From Solen grandis (taxonomy: Eukaryota; Mollusca; Bivalvia; Adapedonta; Solenidae), in contig CM037789.1 in the NCBI GenBank assembly GCA_021229015.1, forward strand, positions 41,824,926-41,888,925: a stretch of 64,000 nt of DNA, written 5' to 3'. Made by a program: the position numbers and the translations under genes. A model generated the notes under the pieces. It was not told the origin of the DNA. It made no database searches and saw nothing but the letters and a program-made list of their open reading frames with translations. Of the stretch, positions 12,001 to 21,605 are shown piece after piece; the stretch's first letter is position 1; the number at the start of each line of letters is the position of its first letter.

Positions 12001-14193
12001 TGGAAACTACATAGTCTACACAGCAATGGAAACTACATAGTCTACACAGCAATGGAAACTACATAGTTTACACAGCAATGGAAACTACATAGTCTACACA
12101 GCAATGGAAACTATATAGTCTACACAGCAATGGAAACTATATAGTCTACACAGCAATGGAAACTATATAGTCTGCACAGCAATGGAAACTACATAGTCTA
12201 CACAGCAATGGAAACTACATAGTCTACACAGTAATGGAAACTACATAGTCTACACAGCAATGGAAACTATATAGTCTGCACAGCAATGGAAACTACATAA
12301 TCTACACAGCAATGGAAACTACATAGTCTACACAGCAATGGAAACTACATAGTCTACACAGCAATGGAAACTATATAGTCTACACAGCAATGGAAAATAT
12401 ATAGTCTGCACAGCAATGGAAACTACATAGTCTACACAGCAATGGAAACCACATAGTCTACACAGCAATGGAAACTACATAGTCTACACAGCAATGGAAA
12501 CTATATAGTCTACACAGCAATGGAAAATATATAGTCTGCACAGCAATGGAAACTACATAGTCTACACAGCAATGGAAACTACATAGTCTACACAGCAATG
12601 GAAACTACATAGTCTACACAGCAATGGAAACTATATAGTCTACACAGCAATGGAAAATATATAGTCTGCACCTCAATGGAAACTACATAGTCTACACAGC
12701 AATGGAAACTACATAGTCTACACAGCAATGGAAACTACATAGTCTACACAGCAATGGAAACTATATAGTCTACACAGCAATGGAAACTATATAGTCTACA
12801 CAGCAATGGAAAATATATAGTCTGCACAGCAATGGAAACTACATAGTCTACACAGCAATGGAAACTACATAGTCTACACAGCAATGGAAACTACATAGTC
12901 TACACAGCAATGGAAACTACATAGTCTGCACGGCAATGGAAACTACATAGTCTACACAGCAATGGAAACTACATAGTCTACACAGCACTGGAAACTACAT
13001 AGTTTACACAGCAATGGAAACTATATAGTCTACACAGCAATGGAAACTACATAGTCTATACAGCAATGGAAACTATATAGTCTACACAGCAATGGAAACT
13101 ACATAGTCTGCATAGCAATAGAAACTACATAGTCTACACAGCAAAGGAAACTACATACTCTACACAGCAATGAAAACTAAATTGTCTGCACAGCAATAGA
13201 AACTACATACTCTGCACAGCAATGGAAACTACATAGTCTGCAATGAAAAGTACATTGTCTGCACAGCAATGGAAACTACATAGTCTGCAATGGAAACTAC
13301 ATAGTCTTCACAGCAATGGAATCTACATAGTATGCACAGCAATGGAAACTACATTGTCTGCCTAGCAGTCGAAACTACACATTCTACACAGTAATGGAAA
13401 CTACATTGTCTGCCTAGCAGTCGAAACTACACATTCTACACAGTAATGGAAACTACATTGTCTGCCTAGCAGTCGAAACTACACATTCTACACAGTAATG
13501 GAAACTACACATTCTACACAGTAATGGAAACTACATAGTCTGCAATGGAAACTACATAGTCTGCACAGCAATGGAAACTATATTGTCTGCATAGCAATGG
13601 AAACTACATTGTCTGCATAGCAATGGAAACTACATTTTCTGTATAGCATTGGAAACTACATACTCTACACAGCAATGGAAACTACATAGTCTGCATAGCA
13701 ATGGAAACTACATAGTCTGCATAGCAATGGAAACTACATTGTCTGCATAGCAATGGAAACTACATAGTCTGCATAGCAATGGAAACTACATAGTCTGCAC
13801 AGCAATGGAAACTACATAGTCTGCATAGCAATGGAAACTACATGTCTGCATAGCAATGGAAACTACATTGTCTGTAAAGCAATGGAAGCTACATAGTCAG
13901 CACATAAATGGAAATCCATTTTTTAAATTCAATAAATTAATATTCATCACGTTAAAAATGTTTACATAAATATTCACAAAGCAAACAGTATTTATGATAA
14001 TGACAAGTAAAGCATAACTTACAGTTTCTGTAGATGGATACGAAGTATCAGGGGCCCTCTGTGAAGACATTCTAGTCCTTACAAGGTTTCGTAACTCCTC
14101 TGCAGTTTCAAAATTACTGTAGTCGATAGTCTCATTTTCCAGCCACTCACACAAGCTAAAAAAATCCCAGGTATCTACTCCGCCAGTCGCCAT
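27..14193 (-). CDS. Dynamin-like GTPase fused to a protein kinase (DSTYK-like), 3' end beyond window
   Basis: Ten coding exons, with GT/AG ends and matching phases, are 14193-14023, 6890-6680, 6340-6050, 5525-5362, 5098-4853, 4643-4528, 3400-3259, 2992-2629, 2438-1763 and 209-27. Together they give 854 codons plus two bases, and the gene continues left of the window. The ATG at 14193-14191 follows an acceptor (TTTTTGTTTACAG), so the 5' UTR is probably spliced. In the model, the P-loop GETGSGKSS is at residues 128-136, DSPG at 239-242 and NKWD at 320-323, which are the G1, G3 and G4 motifs of a dynamin/GBP-type GTPase. A helical stretch of about 360-565 follows. Residues 591-618 are strongly hydrophobic. 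The kinase starts near 740 with glycine loop GGGVFSDVY (747-755), VAVK lysine 772 and an alpha-C glutamate near 789-791. Exon 10 reads CLKHEHIIKYIGF, typical of the strand after alpha-C. Catalytic-loop and DFG exons lie outside the window. The order GTPase-like / helical / kinase resembles dual Ser/Thr and Tyr kinase (DSTYK); the exact family assignment is inference. Confidence 0.85.
382..1680 (+). repeat. Dispersed repeat with hairpin-type head and ~165-bp internal monomers (copy 1, intron 9)
   Basis: It begins ACAAGAGGGCTTTGATGGCC and ends near a 'gacgatggacgacggac' tail followed by CTCACCTTGACC. In between, similar blocks recur containing 'cataagaagatttttt' and a GGCCCCTGGCGGNNATG motif. 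The same head, body and tail occur at 15139-16190 (plus) and 56505-57256 (minus). This copy is old and has indels. Short open frames inside it do not look like genes. It lies in intron 9 of the GTPase-kinase gene, antisense to it. Confidence 0.7.
3890..4450 (+). repeat. Dispersed repeat of ~155-bp monomers (family 2, intron 6)
   Basis: Three imperfect tandem monomers each carry 'aacaaagggc(c/a)ataac(t/c)', near 3937, 4095 and 4248, spaced about 152-158 bp. The end reads 'ggaccgaccgacagatc' followed by CCAATATAGCCCCCTTGG. A two-monomer copy lies at 52830-53245. It is non-coding and sits inside intron 6 of the GTPase-kinase gene. Confidence 0.65.
7208..7562 (+). pseudogene. Mariner-like transposase C-terminal remnant
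   Basis: The translation includes INGEYYSTILRTKLRRAIK, then LHQDKAPVHLS, a stop, and in the same frame HPPLSPDLTVCDFFLF. These match the C-terminal catalytic blocks of mariner-family transposases (HQDNAPxH and HPPYSPDLxPxDFFLF). The in-frame stop at about 7406 and the missing N-terminus and inverted repeats show a dead fragment. It lies in intron 1 of the GTPase-kinase gene in the opposite orientation. Confidence 0.8.
7570..8745 (+). pseudogene. Decayed non-LTR retrotransposon (LINE) reverse transcriptase
   Basis: Broken frames give successive reverse-transcriptase blocks: FGDFEKCFDTIDGNYLFNKL (palm), LKSMYSFVKASVR, a FADN motif at about 7968 where the YADD-type catalytic box belongs, TWGVKVNTRKTK, then LHNLFIIFNEIELS and LKYGSGIFGYHECKNIELVH. 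A further remnant, KNILDELRMTNIYEYI, follows near 8620. Stops and frameshifts are frequent, and the second catalytic aspartate is Asn. No ORF1 or poly-A tail is evident. It is inserted in intron 1 directly after the mariner remnant, so the two are nested or adjacent insertions. Confidence 0.8.
8772..8836. repeat. Short hairpin with a third related arm
   Basis: TAATGAGACCACTTT at 8772 pairs with AAAGTGGTCTTAATA ending near 8813 across a 12-base loop. A third arm, GGTCTCATTATTAAG, follows at about 8822. This probably represents the end of an old DNA transposon. Confidence 0.5.
9030..9160. repeat. Long imperfect inverted repeat (fold-back)
   Basis: The left arm reads AATATGCTAC ... GTTTATCAGACGAGG. 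The right arm reads CCGAGTCTGATAAAC ... GTAGCATATT. Arms are roughly 50 bp with scattered mismatches around a ~20-bp centre. A transcript of either strand would form a hairpin. It lies in intron 1 of the GTPase-kinase gene. Confidence 0.6.
9161..11303. other. AT-rich intronic stretch, no gene seen
   Basis: Part of intron 1 of the GTPase-kinase gene. It holds A/T-rich sequence, a (TTA)n run at about 10719-10740 and a pyrimidine-rich patch near 9760-9850. Open frames here are short and have no recognisable motifs. Confidence 0.6.
11304..13912. repeat. 26-bp minisatellite, about 100 copies, in intron 1
   Basis: The unit is CACAGCAATGGAAACTACAT followed by AGTCTA, 26 bp, repeated for about 2.6 kb. 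Common variants are ACATAG/ATATAG and CTACAC/CTGCAC. A variant block with AAAATATATAG recurs at about 12393, 12523 and 12653 (130 bp = five units) and again at about 12809 (156 bp = six units), so there is a higher-order period. Near 13345-13500 a dimer with GCAGTCGAAAC recurs about three times. Units at the right end are more divergent (CATAGCAATGG). Confidence 0.95.
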
Positions 14194-14209
14194 TGTTACT
14201 GTAAACAAA

Positions 14210-15138
14210 AATTAAATGTCACTATAACAACGCTAGACTAGTATTTTTATAATAAAAGGGAGTGCGAGTTGCTCCTAATTACCATTATGCTCGTTAATTT
14301 GATTTGTGGATTTTACGTCCCATTGGCAATATTCCAGGCGTTTAGAAAGTACGTCTACTGGAGACTGTTGATTGGCTCCGCATCAATTACTGCCACACTG
14401 AGTTACCACGTGACCATGATGTGTGTCTCTTGCCGAACGACAAATATCGATATTGTTTACTTGTGATATAGTTGAAATTAAGCTATTTTCAACTTACTGT
14501 GGCAAAGAGATCTGTTTGAGATCTACTACGTGACCTAGTCTGGTTATCCTGATATCGATCTTCCGACCCTGCAACTACCAAAAATCCATTCCATTAAGCA
14601 GGAAGCTACTGGAATCCTTTCATTTCACGACGAAATTGAGAAATTAGTTCAACTACTGTCCTACTGGCACTATCATGTAGCATTACTTTATAACATCTGA
14701 TCTAATTGTTAAAATTCAGTGTGAACATATGTAAATTTGGTAAAATGTAAAACTCAACTTGCTTTATCAACTAGGGATGCTCAGACTATTTCGTTACTGT
14801 TGATGGACCATCTGTTCCATACTGCATCTCCGACAATTACCCGTTCTGTAAAAAGATATAGTTGTCGAAACTCATGACATGACAAACTAATATACTTATA
14901 AATATGTAATCTATACACTATTGTTTGATGTTTAATTTACCAACATATCGGAGAACTACTCCTATTCGTTTATCAAAATTTATAGTTACTTCCAAATTGA
15001 AAATTAAATAACAAATTATATAATAGAAAACATAACCAGGTTGTGCACTGTAGTAGATAATTATAAAACATTACCTGTAAATAGCTACACACAGCTACTG
15101 TTAATTAAATTTCGACAATGAATTCAAACGTTAAATTC
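14210..15138. other. Upstream region of the GTPase-kinase gene, no clear feature
   Basis: It should contain the non-coding first exon and promoter of the GTPase-kinase gene, because the start-codon exon is preceded by a splice acceptor at 14199-14200. I cannot identify the upstream exon, a TATA box or a CpG-rich patch. Confidence 0.4.
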
Positions 15139-16190
15139 AACAAGAGGGCCATGATGGCCCTGAATCGCTCACCTGAGTACCATTGCTTCAACTGATGTCA
15201 AGGTTTTTAAACAGACAAGGATTCTGATATAACTTAATCTAAAACATTTTACCCCTGACAATACTACACACCAAATATCTAAGCAATGGGCCATATGGTT
15301 TCAGAGAAGACTTTGGCGCAGGGTCATTTATCACCGTAGGGCCAAGACTTTGAAAATCTTTGTAATGAACCATTAGATGTCTACATACCAAAAATCAGCC
15401 TTATTATTCATAGAAGAAGATTTTTTAAGATTTTCCTATTTAACTCTATGTAAAACAAGTGACCCCTGGTGTGGGGTCATTTATCACCATTGGGCTATGA
15501 TTTGTACAATCTTGGTAGTGGTCCATAAGATGATGCTACATACCAAATATCTAAGCTCTAGGCCTTATGTATTCATAGAAGAAGATTTTTTAAGATTTTC
15601 CTATATAACTCTATGTAAAACAAGTGACCCCTGGTGCGGGGTCATTTATCACCATAGGGCTATGATTTGTACAATCTTGGTAGTGGCCCATAAGATGATG
15701 CTACCAAAAATCAAAAGGTTAGGCCTTGTGGTTTCGGAGAAGAAGATTTTTTCAAGTTTTTCCTATATTAGCCTATGTGAAATCAAGTGACCCCTGGGGC
15801 GGGGCCAATTTTGACCCCAGGGTCATAATTTGTACAATCCTGGTAGAGAGTCATAAGATCATGCTACATACCAAAAATCAAAAGGCTAGGCCTTGTGGTT
15901 TCAGAGAAGAAGATTTTTTAAATTTTCATTTTTAAAATCTATTTTTAGCTCCTGTGACCTAATTATGCAATGGACCAGAACCATTTATACAACTTTAGTA
16001 GAGCTTCATCCAAGGAACATTCCTGCGAAATATTTTTCAAATTGGCCAAGCCGTTTAGGAGGAGATGTTGTTTGAAGCAATTGTTGACGCCGGACGCACG
16101 GACGCACGGACGCACGCACGGACGACGGACGCCGGACAAAAGGCGATCAGAAAAGCTCACCTTGAGCACGTTGTGCTCATGTGAGCTAAA
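15139..16190 (+). repeat. Dispersed repeat with ~165-bp monomers (copy 2, best preserved)
   Basis: The head is CAAGAGGGCCATGATGGCCC (palindromic GGGCCATGATGGCCC) followed by CGCTCACCTGAG. The body has four imperfect monomers marked by 'gaagaagattttttaa' at about 15415, 15582, 15740 and 15907. Each includes CAAGTGACCCCTGG and TTTGTACAATC. The tail is a run of 'gacgcacggacg' and a hairpin, AGCTCACCTTGAGCACGTTG followed by TGCTCATGTGAGCT. A 137-codon open frame over the monomers has the repeat's period and is an artefact. Confidence 0.8.
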
Positions 16191-16254
16191 AATGTTGGTT
16201 TTTGAAATTCCAGTGTACTCAACTAAATATAAATGCAAAGTTCAGTTAACAGAA

Positions 16255-16500
16255 TGCGGAGCCTCCGTGGCCGAGAGGGTAAAGTTGCTGACTTTAACAC
16301 TCACTCAGCCCCTCACCGCGTGGGTTCGAATCTCGGCAGGGTCATTCGGATTTTCATATTAGAAGCCTTCCAGCTGGCTCGCGGTAGGTCGGTGGTTCTA
16401 CCCGGATGCCCTTGTGCATTCGGGGTCTTCCTCCACCTGTTATTAGCTGGACGTTGCTATATGACTGAAATACTGTCGAAGCGACGGTAAACTCTAATAG
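16255..16500 (+). mobile_element. tRNA-derived SINE, family A, near full length
   Basis: The tRNA-like head has an A box TGGCCGAGAGGGT and a B box GGTTCGAATCT, ending near 16350. The body reads CTTCCAGCTGGCTCGCGGTA, GGTTCTACCCGG, TCTTCCTCCACCTG and TTAGCTGGACGTTGC. It matches 18398-18537 (5'-truncated), 47618-47875 (minus) and the older 51735-51950 (minus). RNA polymerase III promoter boxes are intact here, but activity is unknown. It abuts the repeat ending at 16190. Confidence 0.85.
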
Positions 16501-17099
16501 TCAAGTCAAATCAGTTAAAAGCATCCTGGATCGTTATTTTCTTCTTTGCTTTTCTATGATTTGAATGTATTAAATCCGTTAGGAGATCAGGTTCCCGTGC
16601 TGCTGGGGGAAACTTATTTGTTATAAACAACCATGATACATGATAAGTATATCAACAATACTGCTGTGACGAACTCCACACTACAGACTTAGCGACAATT
16701 CATAGTCGGTAAAAACTATCTCAATTGCTTATTCGTGTTTGGGTAGTTCCAGAATTGGTTGGTTTTGTGTCAGAGTAATGATACATGGCGTAGTATAATT
16801 CCAGTTGTTGCGGAGAAGCTGCACTTTACCTGTCTCACGCTGACGAAGTCCCCAAATGACAGAAATACTGTTGGTGAGACTTTAAACCTAAACAAGCATA
16901 CCCTGATCACTGCAGTGACATGCGCAGTAGTTCAGTCCGCAGACTATCATAACCAATTTTCTTTTTTAGTGACTGTGACTAAACTCCATGAATTTCATAT
17001 TCAGCACCATGCTACATTTTTTTTTCATGTTCATTTTCACCTGTTTTAAGTTCCAATTAAGAAAATAACTCATGTATAGAAACAAATGGTATGAATTGA
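16500..17099. other. Intergenic, nothing recognised
   Basis: Unique-looking sequence with no long open frame carrying a recognisable motif. Confidence 0.4.
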
Positions 17100-17325
17100 C
17101 GTTGTGTTCCAGCCGACATTATACAAGCACTTGTCTACATGAGACAACTGAAGTGTTTCCTCATGCCGTAGAAAAGTGGCATGATATGACAACCAGTCCT
17201 GGAACTACCCGTGTGTAATGAACGTTAAGCACACGTGAAATTTGGCGCCCTGGAATCCAACCTACGTTCTCCAGCCTACAGGGGGTTCTATCCTCTCGGT
17301 CACCGGGATTCGTTATGGTAATCCA
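17100..17325 (-). mobile_element. tRNA-derived SINE, family B, diverged
   Basis: On the minus strand a head reads CGGTGACCGAGAGGATAGAA and then GTAGGTTGGATTCCAGG, a plausible A box and a diverged B box. The body contains the reverse of 'caaccagtcc(t)ggaactaccc', which is also found at 40145-40375. Confidence 0.55.
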
Positions 17326-17803
17326 TCCATCATTAAATTCTGACCATGGTCTATCAAGTGATTGTGGGAATTTTATAGAAATTGCAAGCCTTTATAGACT
17401 TTGAGCTAAAGAGTCTATAACCTCCAAGTCAATGGATGTTTGCATCTGCTATGAAGACTATTTTACATTTGAAGGACAATGATTATAATGTAATGATTGA
17501 TGGATAACCTTAAAATATGGTAGGCAATGTGTTGATTATATATATCTGATCCAAACCAAACTGCAGCTTTTGTCTTTTTTTACACGATAAGGGTGATATA
17601 TATTCATGCTGCTTAAGTATATTACAAGACAAGTAAATTGGGTTAATATGGTTAGAACTATGAACGTGCATTTATCTCAAATTAGCCCCAGTTTGGTCGT
17701 ACCACGTGGTATGTGACGTCACCTGCTACAAGCAGCGCCTTTTGCTTCGATTCGGAGAAGAAAGCTACTGTAAGTATGTTATTTCATCATCATTTTAAAT
17801 AGA

Positions 17804-17994
17804 ATATAGTGGATGCGAAGCGGAAAATAGTGCCCTACACATAGACCCTGATGATTCCAGTATTTTTTATATTTGGGAAAACCTTCAGAGAGAAAAGCGT
17901 ATCAATATCAATGTTTCCCGAATGTTAGGAAATACATATGATGTATGTATATGCTCGTATATGGGCACAAATTTTCGCTCCGCATGTGCTATAT
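17804..17994. mobile_element. MITE with ~32-bp terminal inverted repeats (copy 1)
   Basis: The 5' end ATATAGTGGATGCGAAGCGG and the 3' end read in reverse, ATATAGCACATGCGGAGCGA, align over about 32 bases to GTGCCC. The element is 191 bp and has no coding capacity. A second member with the same termini is at 28598-28832. Confidence 0.65.
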
Positions 17995-18397
17995 CTCAAC
18001 ATAAGTGATTGAGAAATGAAATACTCACTCCAAAGGTTGCATGCGTACAACGTAGTTTTGGAGAATGCATTATATATAACGCGGTTAAAAACTATTGACA
18101 GTTCTTTTCAAATTCTGCTTAAGACGACTAAATATCATTTTTAAATTGTGCTTTCAGATCACGTGATTTTATCTTTGATTTTCTGTAGGGCTCTACTTAC
18201 GCACTGCAGTGACCTATATATGAACTAATAAGTAAACACAGTTAACTGTCCTTGGTTACCCTGGTTGCATCCGGATGTTTTTGCACAGGAAAGTTCCCCC
18301 TTTTCATGCTGAATTATGGTAAATTAGTGAAGGAAGGCATGTATCCAATAAAGCACCTTTTAAAATAGTCAGAAAATGCACCTTTCTACGTGAAAAC

Positions 18398-18537
18398 CTT
18401 TGCGGTAGGTCGGTGGTTCTACCCGGGTACCTCTGTGTACTCGGGGTCTTCCTCCACCTGTAATTAGCTGGACGTCGCTATATGATTGAAATACTATCGC
18501 AGCGACGGAAAACTCCAATACAACAACAACAACGTGA
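18398..18537 (+). mobile_element. SINE family A, 5'-truncated, with (CAA)n tail
   Basis: The body runs from GCGGTAGGTCGGTGGTTCTA to AGCTGGACGTCGCTATATGA and CGACGGAAAACTCCAATA, ending in a CAACAACAACAAC tail. The tRNA-like head is missing, as expected of incomplete reverse transcription. Confidence 0.8.
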
Positions 18538-19185
18538 AAACATTGGAAGGTGTGCATTGCTTAGATGGGACTTTTTGAGAAAATTGGTGCGATATGGCCG
18601 GGTATTTACACATTCTTCATATGCATGTTAATTAGCCTTGAACAGGTCAAAAATTAGAGGGTATGTCCCATGTTTGGAATGGACAGAATTACTTCTCTTG
18701 AATAGATTTTACTAACAAGGGTAATTCTGGATGTCAATTAAAATAATATATTTTGTGTCTAAGGTTAAAAATATCATATATAGTAAAAAAAAAATTGTGG
18801 TCTTAGTACATAAGCTATTCTGATATCTGAGTGAAGACAAACTGCTCCTTACGGTCAACAGGCATATTTTCCAGAAAATTCTATACAAGTTGCCCCATTC
18901 AGCTTAGCTTTACATAAATGACAAAAGGAGAAAGCATCACTTATGTTACTTAATAAATCGTACTTTTGGTAGAGTTTGACAACGTTTTATACTATAAATT
19001 AGCATACATCAAATATTTATTTTAGATATATAACATGTAGTTCAAGAGATATTTGAGGATAAGATGATTTCATCTTTAATAAATAATGCAGTAACCGGGA
19101 TAGGAAGGGGACCGGTACCATATTGCATTGGGATATTCAAAGAAATCACTTCAAGAGCATTATGTCACATAGATATTTGTGGAAA
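18538..19185. other. Intergenic, nothing recognised
   Basis: AT-rich sequence without recognisable coding or repeat structure. Confidence 0.4.
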
Positions 19186-20790
19186 CAAACACTCCTGAAT
19201 GTACAGCGCTCCCTAATGGAGAGTGTTAAATAAAACACACGTTCCTTGTTAGAATGTGTCAAATGAAACCCGCGCTCTTAAATGGACAGAGCTCCCTAAT
19301 AGAGATTGTTAAATAAATCACGCATTCTTGCTAAATTGTGTCAAATGAAGCATGACCTCCTGAATGGACAGCGTTCCCTAATGGGGATTGTTAGTGTTAC
19401 ATATTACACCTAACCTAGTTATATATACACAACACTGTAGAAGGAAATCCCTATTCTAAGAATAACTTGTTTACTAGTTTTGTTCTGTAGTGATTTATTA
19501 GGCGATCCCTGTTCTAAAAATAACTTGTTTACTGGTATATTTGTTTACTGGAACTGTCTTTCTTTCTATGGAAATTTCTAGAAGTCTTATGTAACCTGTT
19601 TACACTTTAGAACATTATTTTTTTTTGAGAATAGTATGGTTGTTTCTAGAATATGTTACTCAAGTATATATAATGAAAGGGTTTTAGGGACTGGAGACTT
19701 GTTGAGGAGACTTGTTTTAGAAGACTTGTTTTTGGTAGCAATTCATCAAGTGTGGGTCATTCAACAGTGTGGAATTAATTTCGGACTTATATTTGGATAA
19801 AGGACATATCTATTGGATTGCTCAGGTTAAATTTAAATTTTATCAATCAGACAAGGATCAAACTAATTTGTTTAAATAATTTTAAGACACTGTATGTTGT
19901 GATATTCATATTGATATTTGTCACTTGTTTATAATTAAAATATATTTAGTTAACTAGTTTGTTGCTGGCTTTTCTTTGTTGCGCCATTTATCTAATTGGT
20001 CGTAACATTAGGTAAAACACGCGTCCTAGTTAGATTGTGTCAAATGAATGACGCTCCTGTATGGACAGCGTTTCCCAATGGAGAGTGTTAGGTAAAAAAA
20101 ACGCTCCTTGTTAGATTGTGTCAAATGAAACATGCCCTCCTGAATGGACAGCGTTCCCTAATGGGGATTGTTAGGTAAATCACGCGTCCTTTGTTAGATT
20201 GTGTCAAATGAAACTCGCGCTCGTGAATGGACAGCGCTCCTTAATTGAGAGTGCTAAGTAAAACACGCGTATTTTGCTTGATTGTGTCAAATGAAACTCG
20301 CGTTCGTGAATGGACAGCGCTCCCTAATTGAGAGTGTTAAGTAAAACACGCGTATTTTGCTTGATTGTGTCAAATGAAATGCGCGCTCCTGAATGGACAG
20401 CGCTCGCTAATTGAGAGTGTTAAGTAAAACACGCGTTCCTTGTTAGATTGTGTCAAGTGAAATGCGCGCTCTGAATGGACAGCGCTCCCTAATTGAGAGT
20501 GTTAAGTAAAACACGCGTTCCTTGTTAGAATGTGTCAAATGAAACGCTGAATGGCAGCGCTCCTTTGAGAGTGTTGTAAAACACGCGTTGGATGTGTCAA
20601 TGAAACAAACACGCGTATTTTGTTGGATTGTGTAAAGCGAAACACGAGCTCCTGAATGGAGAGTTAAGTAAACACACGCTTCTTGCTTCTGAATGCAGAG
20701 CAGTGTTACGTTATACTCGCACTGTTTAGTAAAACATATGCTGCTTATTGGAGAATGTTAAGTAATACACGCGCTTCTTAATAGAAGACA
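19186..20790. repeat. ~83-bp tandem array interrupted by a solo LTR
   Basis: Units contain GAATGGACAGCGCTCCCTAA, GAGTGTTAAGTAAAACACGC and TTAGATTGTGTCAAATGAAA. Three units lie left of the LTR (19186-19394) and about nine lie right of it (20008 onward), spaced 81-85 bp. The right end decays into shortened units after about 20530. No coding capacity is evident. Confidence 0.9.
19395..20007. mobile_element. Solo LTR (613 bp) with TTAG target duplication
   Basis: It begins TGTTACATATTACACC and ends GGTCGTAACA, so it has TG...CA ends with short inverted TGTTAC/GTAACA. TTAG at 19391-19394 is repeated at 20008-20011. The flanks join into an intact minisatellite unit: the sister unit at about 20160 reads 'atggggattgttaggtaaa', exactly the expected empty site. 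A TATA-like GTATATATAATG lies at about 19663. No internal retroelement sequence is present. It is probably a Ty3/gypsy-type LTR left by recombination; the family was not tested. Confidence 0.85.
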
Positions 20791-21320
20791 TTGATCGGAC
20801 AGACGTGAGTCCCGGCTATATTGATATAATGTCAGTTCATCCGTTTGTTTCCATTCATGACTTAATGACTCTGTACAAAATATCACGTTGCAAACGTTAT
20901 AATTCATATTAGCCTTGTGTTCAGTTGAACATAACGCTCGCAACTGCTGGGGAGTTGGTTCCTTGCTTGCACTCTATACGCTACAATTCAACAATGATGC
21001 AAATGCTAACGTTAGGGACTTTTAGTCGGAATTGAAAGCAGGCAGAGTTACAGAACAGATATTCTATTTGTGTCTCACTCTTGTACATGTTATTACATAT
21101 TCATATTAATAAAGGTGAATATGATAAAAGTAATAAAAAAAATGCACAAAACCACTCATTATGAGTTATGAGAGACATATAGAAATTAATAAAACTATAA
21201 GTATTAGCATATGAATCTCCGAAGTACAATGATTAAATCATAAAATATATCGTTGTGGTACATCTTAAAACACAATGTATAAATTATAAGACAGAGAATA
21301 TTAAGGTCATGGGTACCTAA
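20791..21320. other. Intergenic, nothing recognised
   Basis: AT-rich sequence; no supported feature. Confidence 0.35.
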
Positions 21321-21339
21321 TATCTATAATACATAATAA

Positions 21340-21605
21340 AACTTATCTATACAGAGTATTTTTTCTTGTGGCTAGAATGTCATGACAAGCTTTGGCACTG
21401 TGTTTAACGATTTTATCATCTGCGAGGATATAACAAAACTTAGCATTATTATTATATAAGTCAAACTCTGGATTAATTGCTATTATTTTAGTAAACAAGT
21501 CCTGTCTGATATCTTTGTACAGTTGGCATTCTATTAAAACATGAAATTCATCTTCCACTCTGTCTATACAATTAAAACAATATCTTTCAGAAGGTGACAA
21601 CCCTT
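21340..21605 (-). pseudogene. LINE C-terminal fragment with zinc-knuckle-like motif
   Basis: An 85-codon minus frame carries CFNCIDRVEDEFHVLIEC, a CX2CX8HX4C pattern found at the C-terminus of many invertebrate LINE reverse transcriptases, followed by LYKDIRQDLF. The upstream reverse transcriptase is absent. It may belong to the same LINE class as the remnant at 7570-8745. Confidence 0.75.

Noticed and set aside
11304..13912. CRISPR array
   Set aside because: Units are contiguous 26-bp repeats with no unique spacers, in an animal genome; it is a minisatellite.
15377..15790. 137-codon ORF in the dispersed repeat
   Set aside because: Its internal period equals the repeat monomer, and the frame is not kept in the other copies.
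16255..16345. A tRNA-Ser/Leu-like gene
   Set aside because: Repeated elsewhere with the same 3' body and a (CAA)n tail, so it is a SINE head.
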